Made by a program: the position numbers and the translations under genes. 64,000 bases of DNA from Romanomermis culicivorax (taxonomy: Eukaryota > Nematoda > Enoplea > Mermithida > Mermithidae), in NCBI GenBank assembly GCA_963922205.1, contig CAWUHX010000136.1, positions 868,001 through 932,000 of the forward strand, read 5' to 3'. Each line of letters begins with the position of its first letter. The first letter of the stretch is position 1. This document shows positions 13,701 to 28,700 of this stretch, piece by piece. A model generated the notes under the pieces. That model had not been told where the DNA came from. It saw only the letters and a program-made list of their open reading frames with translations, and did no database searches.

Positions 13701-16700
13701 AATTTCATAACACTGATCCAAGTTTATCCTTCGAAATTTAAATTTCTGAAATTTGTGAACAAGGAAAAACTACACGTTGCAAGTCTTCTCGATCAGTCTA
13801 GGAACGCCAAGTATGTATGCACATATGATACTCTCTGACTCTCCTAAAAATAACAATTTTGATCATGAACGCATATTATTATCTGTAAAATCACACAAGA
13901 AATCTTGCTTATTCACTGTTGTGTAGCTTATGACTGAGGTTAATCTATCCGTCTGTCACATCATTAGCTAACTGAAAAGTTTCATAACGACTAAACATAG
14001 GCAGAGACTAAGCTCACCTCTTGTCCTTGACCTTGCGATAAGAGCGCTGTAATAATTTTCAAAATATTAGCGCAATAGTCGACGGCGTGGTTAGTAGCCA
14101 AAGCGGTAGTAACTAATTTAGCCAGAAAAACATCGTTCTAAAAATCAAATAATAAAACTTCAGAAATTTCAACAGAACGAAAAAATTTGTTTACCAATGA
14201 CGCAGCCGTCTTATCTGAACTTCGACCCTTCGACAGGAACACGCTCAAAAATCTCAAACGCAACAAATTGACTTCCGAAGATTTAGAACGTTTGCACATC
14301 GAACCAACATCCTAGATGAGTCAGAATAAAGAAGAGTATGTTTCAATATAATCTTTACAAAGCTTTCACAAAGCTTTTACTGTTCTACTTTCGTATACGA
14401 AAATTATCATAGGGTGAGTTAAGCAACCGAACCTCACAAATCCGCAGTTCTACATTATCAAGTGTGGTGTAGCAGAAAATTATATGGAATAGTATTTGCT
14501 TATGATGTTATTTTTAAAGGAACGTTCAAAGAAAAACTCACTTGATACTGAAATCCAAACTGTCACTGATTATCATTATCATTTTAAACTCACCTCGTTT
14601 TCCAGATGCAAGTCCTTAACGATTGCGTTTATCAAACTCGAAACTAGAATTTGTTCATCCTGTTCTTTCATATTCAAAGATCCAACCAGGCTAATTGCTA
14701 CCTAGTGCATGATTGAAAAATTTATTGGATAAAAAACTGAAAACCTTTCCCTTCATTAACCTGTAACAACGATATGCATTGGATGCCTGGATAGTTGTCC
14801 AAAGTTGTTAGGTACGGTATCATTTCTTCAATCAACAACAAGGCCAAATTCCTTCTAATATAACATAAAGATGACTTAGTACGATTTACGATAGAAAGCA
14901 ATTCCATGTTGAATTGCATAAATTTTCGTAAAGATGCAGAAAAGTTCATGTGAAAAAGTCAAAATCTGAGCGTTAAAATTTCACATCACTGTATTAAATT
15001 ATAATTTCGAAAAAACAGTTTGATAAAGGAAAACCGGCCATGCTAATTTTTTTCTGACAAAATACTAGAAATGATAATTTTACAGTTTTGAAAAAATTGG
15101 ACTACGGTTAACGCATAAAGGTTTCAATCGGTGATGTTTTACGAACTCCTCATTTAGCCTTCATGACTGAACGAATTAGGGACCCACACATTGAAGCCAA
15201 ATAACATTAATGAGACCAATGCTTCCAGCGGTTGGGTAGGTAGTTTCATACTTGGGCTTCACGCTCGTTTCCGTTCGAATAATTTCAGATGTTAAAGCTT
15301 GACTTTTCGAATCCGCTCTATTGTGAATATCGATATTTTGCCCGCTAATTGTGCTGCTACGACCGCTAACTATAAACCATAATTGAAAAAAGCTATGTAT
15401 TATGCAAGTTAAATTGATATGAAACTTGAAAAAATGAATCACTAGATGCCGGAGATTCCGAATCATGTTGACAACCTCTTGCGTCGCGTTGAACATCAAC
15501 CTGATCGGTTCCAGGGGAAATATGCAAGTTTGAATTGTCGGTGACAGCATTTGATGCCTCGTCGTCACTCATTCCTGAAAGAAGCTTACACGGATCATCA
15601 TAAAGGTTATCAGGTAGGGACTAATCCCATTCTAAATCGCTTTTGACGAACTGTAGTTGTATTTTTTATAGTAAAACACGCTGTTTGGAATTAGAATTTT
15701 TCTAAAATGTCATCTTTCAGGCATATAACATTATTGGGGAGGAATTTCTGGCGATTCTGATCTTAAAAGCCTGTATGCTGATCCGAGGCCAATTTCTGAC
15801 TGATTTCGAGAAAAACCAAAAAAAATTTCGAAGCCACCCAGCTACTAAAATCAATGATAAATCCACAAAATTTACCAGTTTTGCACGTATTCTCAGTTGA
15901 CAATTACTATAAAAAATGATTGTGGTATTTTTGAAAAAAAAATTTAGTAGTTTAAATTTTGATGAAATTACTACGTATCAGCTTTGATTATGAACACTAA
16001 AAACATGTTTGTTCTCACGAAAATTTAGAAAACTAATGCACTTTTTGCTTTGAGATGTTTTCGCTTTTCAACATTATAATCTTAGGCAAAGATATCTGAC
16101 AATTTATCACAAATTTTCATATCGGTAGAAGGGATCTTTCTGGACTTCTTCAAACGCTGACGTACATTTACATATACGTAGTCTATATGTTAATGTGTAC
16201 TCAAAGTTTTATATTAAATTTAGATTTGTTCTGTAAATAGGTTTGGAAATATTTGGATCAGACTATTTTATATTATTAAAAATTTCTAGTGCGGAATGCG
16301 AATCTACAACCAAAAAGTAAAGCGAGACCAGAGAAAGTGCTTACCAGATGCAGTACTGTCTGAAAAATGTTCAGCCTGATCGACCGAATCGTCAGTCGGC
16401 GGTGGGGCATAAATGGGTTCAGCGGGCGTTTCTAGATCCGTATTTTGACCCGAATTCTAAAGATATTTAAGGAGTGTCAAAGCATTCTATTCTTGAAACG
16501 TTCTGGAATTCTAATAATCAATATTTCCAAAAATTGATTACATCGCTCTAACACACAGGTAAGAATTTCACCTGATCTTGTAAACTCAGCGCGATAGCAA
16601 TTTCGACCAGTTGTTGTTCGTCATCAGCGTCAGCCGATAAATCGAAGATGTGATCTTCTTGGCCGTGCTCGATTCCCTCACCTGGGGCCACATGTTCATC

Positions 16701-19700
16701 GGCGTCCATAAGCTCGTAAGGATCAACGTCGTCCTCTTCGTCGTCATCTTCTTCCACTTCATCTAAAGCGTAATGTTCGCCGCCAGCCGCGGCTATATTG
16801 TTACCGAAATTTTGATTCTACGGAAAAAATGAAACTGAGAAAATACTGCGCAATGGTAGCAGTTGCAGCTCGTTGAAAGTTGCAATTTTTGGTTAATCGC
16901 CTTTTTGAATTGCTAAACGGCGCTCTATTCTGAGAGCCCACACGGGAGACTTCAGGGTCTGACGAGTTATGCACTTTTTTGATTGAACATAATGAATCGT
17001 ATTACAACGAGCATTAAACGTTTTTTGGAATGTCGACGTGCCCCATAGAGACAAATGCAGAAAAAGTATTTCTGAGCATTATAAAATACTGATGTAAGTA
17101 AAGGAATCAAATTGTATTCCATTTTTATGAAGAAACGGTTTACAGAAATGATTGACAGACTTTGTGCGCCTTAGAATATTTGAGGGATGAGACATGGAGA
17201 AATACCGTATTTGAACGAATACTACTTCTCGTGGAAACGACCAATTTCTTAATTTTGCAAATTTTAAAATTCCTTATTTTGAACCAACAAAATTCGACAA
17301 ACTTCGTCCTGATCGACAAGGCCAAACGAATCTGGTTGAGCAAGATCGAAAGATTCCGCCCGCTGTTCGTATTCGATTCCCGGCTCTTCTTGAATAGTAG
17401 TGACGACTTGAAATTGCTGCTGATGCGCCGTTGTCGCCGCTTGGTTGACACTTGCTCGTACGGACGATTGATCGACGGCAAACGTGGCGTTGGTCGGCGA
17501 TAAAACCGCGCGTTGAGCGGAAGACGACGCTTCCGACGCGGAAATTGTGGCGGACGCGGCGACACCGGAATCGCTTGTCGACGGAGTACTAGTCCGGAAC
17601 GCACTGCCGGCACTAACTTGCAGCGGAGCCGAAGACGTGGATGGTATCTTTGGTAATGAAGATAGTGCCATCGAGCCTAAAAAGCAACGCGAAGTCATGG
17701 CCTCGAGAGCGTTCAGACTGAAAAATTTTTGCAAGTTTTCCGTCAGGTTATAAAATATGCAACCTTAGCATATTTCAAACGATACATTAAATACCTACTA
17801 CAACATCATTCTAGAGATTAAAGAACGAAAGACACTGATTGAATCAACCTGAGGGCCGGTGTGGGAAATTTATGTTAAAATTACTGTTTTCGACTCAAAG
17901 CATCATAAATAAACGTTTTCTACCATCCCTAGTCAAGTCGGCCCTATCCTTACCAAATTTTCCTTCATATAATCTTTTCACTCTTACTTCCTTTAGATTT
18001 CTTCTTGAACAAAGACATCAGTGCCGTGCGACAAGCGAAGGCAATCCGTAAATGCTGAAAGTAAATAGCAAACTCTAATATAAAAAAAGATCAAGGTGAA
18101 CATTTTAAAATTTCCAAACCTCTATCGACTACTTTTAGTCGAATTCTATTATCATAATCATGAACGGCTCATGTTAATCAGTTAAATTTGTAAATTTTAT
18201 TCAACTTGAGCTTCAGTAGCGTCGGAATCACAACTCCTACGCGTTGAAGAGAATCCAAATTGTATCCAAAACAGTTCAAAAAGTTGTAATCTTGAAGACT
18301 ATCCTTCGTAAGATCGGAATAGTTATATATACTCCCACAATCATTCCAACCAGTACATGTATCGGAGCCCCGAGGTCTGGGGGCAGGGCACCCCATGGGG
18401 GGAGGTATGGGGGGGGGGGGGTTTTACCCCCGTCTCAGATTTGGAAATTCATTTACTACCCCCATAAAAACAGCTCACTATAGCAAAAAATTTTGGTAGA
18501 CCTCATCCTTTCCCCAGTAGGTTATAGTAATTCGAGAAAAATTGCACAATGTGTGATTGTGAGGAATTACTCACTGCTCTTTTTGACACATTTACTGAGC
18601 AAATCATAAAGGGAAAGTATGCAACTTCTGTGCCATATAGCGATTTTTCGCAAAGGATATCAGCACATTAATATATACTACTTGTAGGAAATCATTATAT
18701 ATATAATTGGGAGATGAAATAATGACTTATGTATATGTGATTTATCAAAAAATCGCCTCTTGGGAAGAAAAACATTATGTTCTTAAAATTCTTCCTCTTC
18801 ATGCTCTCCTTTCCTTTTCCCCGCTTCTGCGTTGGGTCTTCTGTGCGCATATGGTTACCCAAGCTGTGCCATACTTTCCTGCTATGAGTTGAGACATGTG
18901 AGGTCTGTTGACGTGGATCAGGAGTGGTACTCGGTTTCAAACTCGTAGTTCATAATGTAATGGGATTAATAATACTAAAGCCGCATTCAGCATCAGGACT
19001 TTCAATTGGAAGCACTGTTCCAAGCCTTAGCAGGGATGGAATAAGCCCATACTGCTACAGATGCTGGTTCAAATAATGTTTCCAAAAGTATGTTGTGTCC
19101 GATTCTTGAAATGTGCAGGAATCAGTTGGTTTGACAATCTTCAAAGTGTGACTATTCTGTACATATAATTAGTGCATTGAAGTTGCATGATTGGGAGCTG
19201 GAAAAAAGTTGAAATAGTAAATGTTTTTTGACTGTAAAAAACATAAAGTAGGGGCCTTATTCATTTTTGTAAGTTGTATGTGGTTAGAGTACTGCAACTC
19301 CCCTCTCCTCTGCAAAAAAGCTGGGCGCAAAAAAAAGGTCGCTGCATATTTTAAGTACTACCCTTAAAATTTACGATTTTACCCCTACCTAAATTTTCGA
19401 CCTTGGGGACCTCTGTCTGGGGGTCAAGCGACTTTTTTGGGGCGGAGGGTTATCGATTGCGTAAAAAATATTCGGGGGTTCCTGAAGAAAAAAAATCGAT
19501 TTTCTGACCAAGAAAGTGCGAAAAACGGTTCAAAAAAATGTAATTTTTGCCTAAAAATCCGTAAAAAAAGCATTCATAGCGCGAAGCGCCCTGAAACTTT
19601 TGACCATTTCTTGTTCGAAAATGATCATTTTTGATCAAAAAATTGATGTTTTTCAATATTTTTCCAACGACAAGTATGGGAGGAAATCTTGAGGGAGGTC

Positions 19701-22700
19701 ACCATATGGCTAGTCATATACCAACGATCTCTGTGGGGGGGGGAGGTTCTTATGGCAGTGTTCCACCCATTGCATGTATGATTTCAACTGCAGTGTCTTA
19801 TTAAAACCAATAACTGAAGAAAAACAGTATTCTCCTTAAAATTCCACTGAAAAGTATAAGTTACCTTAGAGAGAAGAAAGCTACAATAAGATTTGACCAC
19901 TTCGGTTATGGTTGCCGACTCGGGCTGCGAAAGACAGACGGCGTGTAAAACGTCAACAATGGCCTGTATCAACAATTCGCAGCAGAACACGTCTTCTTCG
20001 CCAGCGGGTGAATATTTAGGATAGGCGACTATTTGATCGTAAACAGCCCAAAATTTGGCAATCAATAATGCCATGAAATCTTTAATGGGCAATAAGTTTT
20101 CTAAAACGAAAGGGCGCGTTCCATTTTTGCAGCATCTGAGCAACTGAGTTGTTCAAGACAAAAGACTTGATCAATTAGCCATCTACTAGAAGGTAAAATT
20201 GTATAAATTTTAACGACACCCCAAAAAAGCATGTTGCCAAAAAAGTCTGAACTCGAAAAATACACAAACAAGTTTTCACAACATGTACATACAGGCCTGT
20301 AGGCTGGGCGGCTGGGGGCCATGATCCCCCAAAATGTTTCAAGTGTTAAAAAAAAGATTTTTTTCTTCAAGAAAAATTCAAGATAGAAATGCCAATTTTA
20401 CAGTAAATTGAGTGAAAAATGTGTGCATCCCCCCCCCCCCGAAAAAATTGCTGGCTACTGGCTTGTGCACATACATGCGTAAATGTAGTGCGAATTGATC
20501 TAGGCGAAGACGTACTTTTAGCAATGGAATCGGGTCGGAAAATGCAAATATTGCGTATCATCAAAACCAAAAATGAGTACATTTCTGGATCGATAGGTTC
20601 CTTCAAATTTTGAAGTTGTTTTATGCCGTAAGATAAAACGTAGTCATCCTAAACAAGACAACAAAATTCAAAATGAATAAATGATCCATTTTCCTATTTA
20701 CTTTCATCGAATAATAATCCGCTTTATTTTGAAAACATTTTCTGATGACAATCCTGGCCTTTCGCAAGGTGTCAGGATACAAGGTCATAACCAAGCTAGA
20801 TACAATGACCTGATTCGTCTTCTTCATATCCTAAAAATGAGTAAATAACGTCTTTATAATTTATATAGTAAGAACATTGTCAAAAGGAACCAAATCGTTG
20901 AAGATAAAATATATTCGGAACTACAGATGAAAGAAAATTGGAACCAAGAAACATGATTTCAAAGAAGTTTCCTAAATAAAAAATGACTAACAAAAAATGT
21001 CACAAATTTACCTGTTGATTATCAGAAAAAACGTCGAAATAATGGCTTAGTGCACTAAATGCCGCGGCAATTGTTTGCTCGGCAGACAGAAGATTTTCTC
21101 GATACGATATACTGGTCGACAAATTTTCCGAATGCGCTATAGTGGACATGAAACCTTCGCAAGGTATAAGTTCGGGGACTGCTATACCTGCAGTGGTCGT
21201 AAGGCCGTCGTCTACGATTGCGGCGTCCTGTTCCTGTTCTTCGTCGGCTGGCACCCAGCCGAAACTATCGCGAGTTTTGCCATAAACTTTGATACTGTCG
21301 ACGAAATTTACTTTACTGTCATCGTGGCTAGGTCCAACTAGTGAATATTTAAAGAATCGTTTATAAATAAATTTTCGGAGGACTTATTCAACTGTACAGG
21401 AATCGATGCACAAGACAATGATGGCATTTGGGATTTAATTTTTAATCACGGTAAAAGCTTGATAATACGAACTTTACACATGTAATTCACGTATATTTTA
21501 GCTAACGTAAATAGTAGTAAAAGAGTTTGAACTTGCTGATTTTTGATCGAATGCATGTTCCCAATGAAAAAAAGCGTTGAGATCGACTTATTGTCTTGAC
21601 GGCCACAAATCATGATTTTTAGATCGTTTCTAATTGGTTGAGGGAATCGAAGTAAGTTCGAAGCGAAAAAAAAGTTTTAACCATGATGCAGATCTATTAA
21701 AATACTTACAGACAATTGATAAACGATTGTTAGCGGAAACGGTCTCTTCGCGACTGAATGGGAAATCGAACCATCGGACGCGAGTTAAATTTACCTGAAA
21801 ATCGTGAAGTATATGAAGCAAATGAAATCAGGCAATATATATTCTGAAACTTTTTATAAACTGATGCTCATCAAATATAGAAAAGTCGTCCGACTACAGC
21901 CGAAAATAGAGTAAACTAACCATCTGGCGGCGACCAAAAACTTCGAAATAAGTCGGGCTCTTCTGAACGCTATGTTTGCCCAGTTCAATACGAACACCAC
22001 AAATTAAAGTCGACTCGTCGTTATTTGTTATATCAATTTGAAATCCATTAGCCTGAAAAACACGAATACAAAAGGGAAATCGTCGACCACACAACTAGTT
22101 ATTTTAATTCGACAATTTTTAGAGTAAAAAGTTAGATGTTCAAATTTGAAACAGAGATAACCACTAATCATCAGAGTTGTGCTGTAGTACATATTTTTTA
22201 CCTTTGCACAAGCAAGATATAAATTTGTTTTATCCAAACGATCTTTCAAAAGTTGCTGATTATAAATTTGCAATAAGTCATTTCCGCCGAACTGTAAAAT
22301 AAACGGACCATAATAAAACAAGGAGGGATATTCAGCCATAGAACAGTGCAGCATAATTATGTAAATTCTCAAAGACCACTTACTTCAACGTTCGATAAAG
22401 CTTGGCAAGATTCAAAAAAATCAACTTGGAATGGTGGCGGATCCAATTTTTCTGAAAAAGCATTGCAGTGTATAATTATCATTCAAAGATGAGAGTAAAG
22501 TAAAAGTTGACCCACCACAATGCAAATGAGGCTTGATTTTCTGGCGTTTATTCGAAGTTCGCATGAACATCGATACAACGCTCCGTTTCGGCAACCAATG
22601 GCTAGAAACGGTATTGTTTATACTGAAAACCCGTAAGCTACCGTCTTCTCCAGCGACTAATAGGCATGTAGTCTAAAACATAACTTGAAAGATTTCGCAT

Positions 22701-25700
22701 TTTATGAACAAATAATCAAGATCGATACAAAAATTTGAAATTACAAAAGTAGACTTGACAGCGTGAATTTTATCACTTATAATTTATAGCATAATATGAA
22801 ATTATTTGAAATGAATTATGAAATCAGAATAAAATCATCACTATTACCATTTCCGATGTAACGGATGAACAATTGATCAATGCGTAATCGACAGCTTTCG
22901 ATTTCGATGGGGTAACAATTTCCTGCATAATAACTTGGCAGGGCCTCATCACAAAAAGCAATGGATTTTGACTCGTATGCGTTAGAGCCGCTAAAAGACC
23001 AGGGTGTTCCAAAGATTCGCTCCATCGATATAAGGCTTGCATGCCTAACGATTTCATGGAGCTGAATTGTCAATAAAAGCGATTTGTGAACAAACGAAGT
23101 TTGTAAAGCCCGGTTCATACTTCTGCTTGTTGCTCGGCGAGCGAGCTGCTCGCCGAGTAGGGTCGGCCAGCAGACATTTTCTTGGCGAGCAGAACGCCGA
23201 GTACTCGGGGTTAGTAGAAAATATTTCTACTCCTCCGGGCATTCTCGGCGAGCAACACAATTTATAAGTATAGGCATGTTCCAGGCTGGGCTAATTCATT
23301 CCAAACTTGAACAATGCGGGAACGATTAATGCGGAATTTTATAATTGTGACTCACACTGTAATATGTAGTTTAAAATTGAGCTGCGCGATCTGATCGATC
23401 GGTAGTAGGGATATATCGGACAAGGGAATATCGGATCAAGTCATTGGTCAAAAAAAATTATGTTTAGTTTTTAATGTATAACACAAGCACGTACTCGCCA
23501 TGTGACATGCTTGTTTAGTATTCAATTTTTTACTCTCAATAAACATCGGAAATGAGAAATAACTTTACCAGTTGCTGTTCTGAGAAATGAAAAAGGAACA
23601 AAATCTTTCTCTCATTGAAGGCAAAAAACGAAAGTCAAATGCTCTGCGATCATTGAAAATAGATCAGAAAATCTTGAATGATGGCCAAAGATGATATGCC
23701 CTTCTTGTCTGCGGAAAAAATAATCTTTTTTTTAATTTCATTTTTTGCTTAATCTAAAAAACTACTCCTTGGAAACTTTCTCTCGGGTAGAAGACTAATT
23801 TTTGTCACTTTTTTAATGAATGCTTGTAAATTGAAGAATAACCAACATCGATACCATATTGTTTACAGTAAGGTTTTCATAATAAAACTTTTTGGTTCGA
23901 ATGTTATTAAAGCTTAGTTGAGTTAACACCATACATGTAACGGGGCCCCGAGGTCTAGGGGGGGTCGAGCGGCTTTTTTGGGTCCGGTGGTCACTGATTT
24001 GCCAAAATTTTAGGGGAGGCGTCTGTGAGGAGAAAAAATTCGATTTTTTCACCAGAAAAGTCCGAAAACGGTTCAGAAAATAGTAATTTTTTTTTTTTAA
24101 AAACCCGTAAAAAATGCATTCATGGCACGAAGCGCCGAGAAAATTGACATTTTTTACTAGTTTTTGTTCAAAAGTTGACATTTTTCATCAAAAAATTGAC
24201 ATTTTCCAGTATTTTTCCGATCAAAGTATGGGGTCCCTAAGTCTACCATATGGCTAGCCATAGAATTGGAAAAACTTGGGGCGGTCGCCCAATGGCTACC
24301 CATATGGTTGACGATTTCTGGGGGTTCCTATAGCAGTTCCCCCCAATTACATGTATGGTTAACACACAATCCGGCCCAACATGGGCCAACAGAAAGTCGT
24401 AAAAATTTGCTTGCTTTATATTTTTATCAATAAATATGATTTTTAGTTTATGTTTATACTTTCTAAGGATCAAATTTCATTCCTAGTCGGACCACTCAAT
24501 TCGAAAAAGTGTGAATTAGAGAAATTGTAAGATTTGAAGCATACTTCTTCAACAGGTGAAAGCTGAAAATTGTGCATCACCCATTGTGTCATAATGCATT
24601 GAAAGAAAAAATCATACATTACATTCAGCATTTTTCTCATCACAAATAATCAAAAGTGACCTAAGATTTACACTTGCCCAGGAAATAATCGCATTGGCTG
24701 ATTGATGCAAGAATTGCCCTATAAAACAGGATATTATCGATCATAGCTCGCCCAAAAAACCACAGACGGATATTTAAAAAAGTCAACTCTCAGTCGATGC
24801 CAATAAATCGATCATTCGCTGCTCTCTTTCACTACCCTCATGGCAAAACTGCCGATAAAATTTTATTTTTGAAATATATGTAATAACAACTGAATTTTAA
24901 TCTCGAATGCAGAATAAAATTCATTTGTTTTTTCTTCTAACAGTGAAAATGATCAACTGAATTTTTTGACCCGTGACCCTTAATGCACAGAGGCATCCTG
25001 AATAACGGATCGGGTAAGGTTAAGAGCCTTTTTTACCCTTTCAGGTCGGGTTGGGTCAGGAAATATCGGGTAGCATACCGGGGTCAAAGGGTCCAATACA
25101 TCCCTAATCACTAGATTTATTTGTAGGACTTCATTTTTTGCTGTAAATTTTTTGCTACGTCGATTTGAAAGTCAGATAACGAAAAATTTAAACTTATTGA
25201 ACTTGTTGGTGAAAAAAACCCGCGGAACATTTAATCACCTGATTACAAGGACGTTAGGAAAAAACACCGTGCCTTCAAAGAAATTCAAGAGGAACTAAAT
25301 ATTTAAGGTATCGAATTTATGGTTCACAGGGAAGGAATATTCATAGGTATGCATTTTAGGGGAAAAATTTGCTCGCGAAGTATGAACCAAGTTCGAGCAT
25401 GTTTGGCGAGCAAGCTCGGAGCTGTACCCGGAGAAGTAAGCTGAGCATGCTCGTGGCAAATTTGCTCGCCGATCTGAAGTATGAACCGGGCTTAACGCAA
25501 ACAGAACTGCAGGACATAATGTTTTCTGCACAGTTAACTTTGAAAATACGAAAGAGACATGTCCACAAGTGTCCTGCCTGATATTCGTCATTTTGGAAAA
25601 AAATAAATTCTACTAAATTCAGAACAACTAATGTTCAATGTGCGAATTTTCGGACACATAATTCGAAATTATGACGATACACAGTTAGTACGATTTGGAG

Positions 25701-28700
25701 CTCTCACCTCCGCCAGTTTATTGTGAAAGTCTTGTTAACGCTTTCTTCTAATTTAGTAAACGGGAAATACATACTGACTCCTGAAAATTCAACATCATAA
25801 CTAGAATTCATGACCAAAGTAACGGTAATGATTTAAGCAATCAACAACCATACCACTCAAAAAACTGACGAAAACCGTTTGAAGCTTATGCGAAAAATAT
25901 AACGAGCACCCGCCCAAGGAAACGATGCCGTCTTTTTCTTCCAAATCCGGGCAATTCAACACAACATTTGTCGTTATATACAATGATCCTTGCAGGGCGT
26001 AAGTCGATTGATCGTCTAAACTTTGCAGATAAAGATGGCCGCTATTGGACAATAGCATCAGATGTAAGTAGATTTCTTGTTTGCCATTTTGACTTCGTTC
26101 TAGAATTTTTAGATGTAAGGATGGTAGAACAGATTTTTAAAATCGAATCAGAAAACTTCATACGCGAAGAAATGAACGTAGAGTCGATAATTTTTCCCGC
26201 TGCTAGCATAAAATGAAAGCACGGTTGATGGAGGCTAACTTCTAGATCGTAGACTCGAATGAAATCAGCTGTGATCAATGCTAATTTTGAAGTCGAACAA
26301 GGTAACCAAATAGCCTGAGACGAATCACCATGAAAATATAGAATTAAATAGATAGTACGGCAGGCATCTCGAAATTTGATAATTTGAAGATCAAAATTTC
26401 TGATATTCTAGGCAAGTGACTTCCCAAACAATATCGGCTAATGTTCACCTTCAGGATATAATTTCCGCCATCAAGCGGAGGCATCAATACTAGTCTATTG
26501 CAAGCATTTCCGGAGGAACCATAGATTAAAACGTGTAATTCCTAAACATTTAGAAAATTACTCGCAGCAGCTTTATAGCTCCGGCACACTAGGAATTACT
26601 TTGAAGCCGCAAACAGCGACGTACTCTGGAGCCAACGGGTTCGAAGTAATGGAAAGAATCGTGAACGGCAACGTTTCAGATGCAGTTTTCTAAAAGAAAA
26701 ATCCAAAACCTCCCAATAGCTAATGTGCAGCAAGGAAAAAATAGTCAAAACCTCAATCCTATTACGTGATGAAGTGGCACATCTGATTCCATACTTTTCG
26801 ATGAAAGTGACGCTTCATTATACCGGGTGAGCCAAAAAAGGCGACCGGTGCTGACTTTCTTAGCTTTCGAATGGATAAAGCTTTTTTGATCCGGTTTGCT
26901 GCGCTCGATAGGTAAAACATATGGCATAAATACTGCAAAGTTTCAGCTATATTGCCTGAATATTGACTGGCTAGAAGCAGAAATACTGGGCGTCGATTTT
27001 TTGCAGAAAAAACAAAAAATTGATAAAAATCAACATGTTTTACAACGGAAAAACGTAAAATAGATCCAATCATCAGAACCACATAACAGCTGAAAATTAC
27101 AAGAGAGCCGTTTCAATGTGTCCTCCTTTCTGTTTCACTACTGATCTTAATCGTTTTATCGAACTGGTTAATGGCAGAACCGATTTTGCTTTGATTTTGT
27201 TTTTTCCAATTTCAAAACAAAAGCTCTTGATTTTGGCAACATTTTGACTATATTGAAACAAGAAAATGACGACTTTAAATTACGTGTAAATTACAAATCT
27301 GGGTGATTTTTGAAGTATTCTGGTGTATGAAGAACATTGCAAAACTATTTTTTACAATAGGACAACTTTTACTTTTTGAAGAATGACCACTTTTACAAAA
27401 TTTTCATTTACGCAAAAACCATAAACACTAGAAGCGTAAAACTTGCCCTTACAACAAAGATAAATAGGGGATGCGAAGGCAGCAATGCGCATTAAAAAAG
27501 CTTCACCCGCTCGAAGGTCATGAAAGTTAGCACCGGTCGCCTTTTTTTAATCACTCTGTACTGTTTGAACTACTATTGCCTGCTTTTACAAAATGCTTAT
27601 AAATTGAAAAGAGTCTAAAGATCATTACCGCCGTCAAAATCATTTATACAAAGCTTTTACTGAACAACTTTTAACTCAAAAAGTTGTTAAAAGTTAGTTG
27701 AGTAAGCTCACAAACTTTCAGTCCCATAAGTTTGGAAGAAAACTTTAAGAACACGAAATAGTATTTGCTTTAAACATTCCAAGAAAAATAGACTAAAGAC
27801 AAATCAAACAAGCAAAAATGATGTATGAATTTTTTACCACCAACGACTTCTTTCCGTCAACGCTTTTAATAATTGACGTCAAAGAGAATGTTGAAATCTA
27901 GAAAAATATAACCCATAATGTACAATTCTACGTCAAATTAGGGAAATCGCGATGCATTCGAGACCAATTCCTCAATCATTACAACCACGGTCGAAACATG
28001 GAATCAAAAATCACGAAAATGCTAGTAGGTAACTTCGACACGAAAATGGACTCATTAAACATTACTACAAGAATGTATTTGCAATTTATACCAGGTATGT
28101 TTTGAACATTTTGATATTAAATTATTAAATGAAGTTAATGAAATGAAGAAATGGAGTAACCCTAGAGAAATATTCATCGTGATCCGCCGTTCTTTGACTT
28201 GAAAGGAGTGATACTCGGGTGAGATAAGATGACAAGAGCTCCATATTGAAAAATGTTCTCGATTCACCTTGCAACGATCATGAGCGGACAAAAAAAAGTG
28301 ACGCCGCTGTTCCTCAAAATTCAATTGAAGCAATGATGTTCTTTGAATCACGTGATTCGATATAAGATGTTTAATTGTTTGACCAGTATCGCCTGTCAAT
28401 GTCAGTTTCATATTATCAAGTGCATTTTCGTAAGTCGATTGCGTCGAAATCTAAACACAGAAAGCAATGCAGTCTGAAATAAAATGAAGTTTCAAATTTG
28501 TAATAAACATGAATGTTTAAGCAGTCTGAGGGGCAAAAAATCTTCAGAAAAAATTGAATTTGGACGATGCACACAAGAAATTCATCAAAATTTAAAAAAT
28601 AGAATGAGCGATATAGATACATACAGCAATGGACAAAAAAATTCTACCGTTAAATTTTCCGTAGCTTCGTAAGTTTTGCTCGATTGATGAAAAATGTTCA

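Noticed and set aside
17140-17613. 157-codon Arg/Pro-rich minus-strand frame overlapping UBR4 exon 54.
   Set aside because: It is the shadow of the Ser/Ala-rich coding frame in GC-rich sequence.
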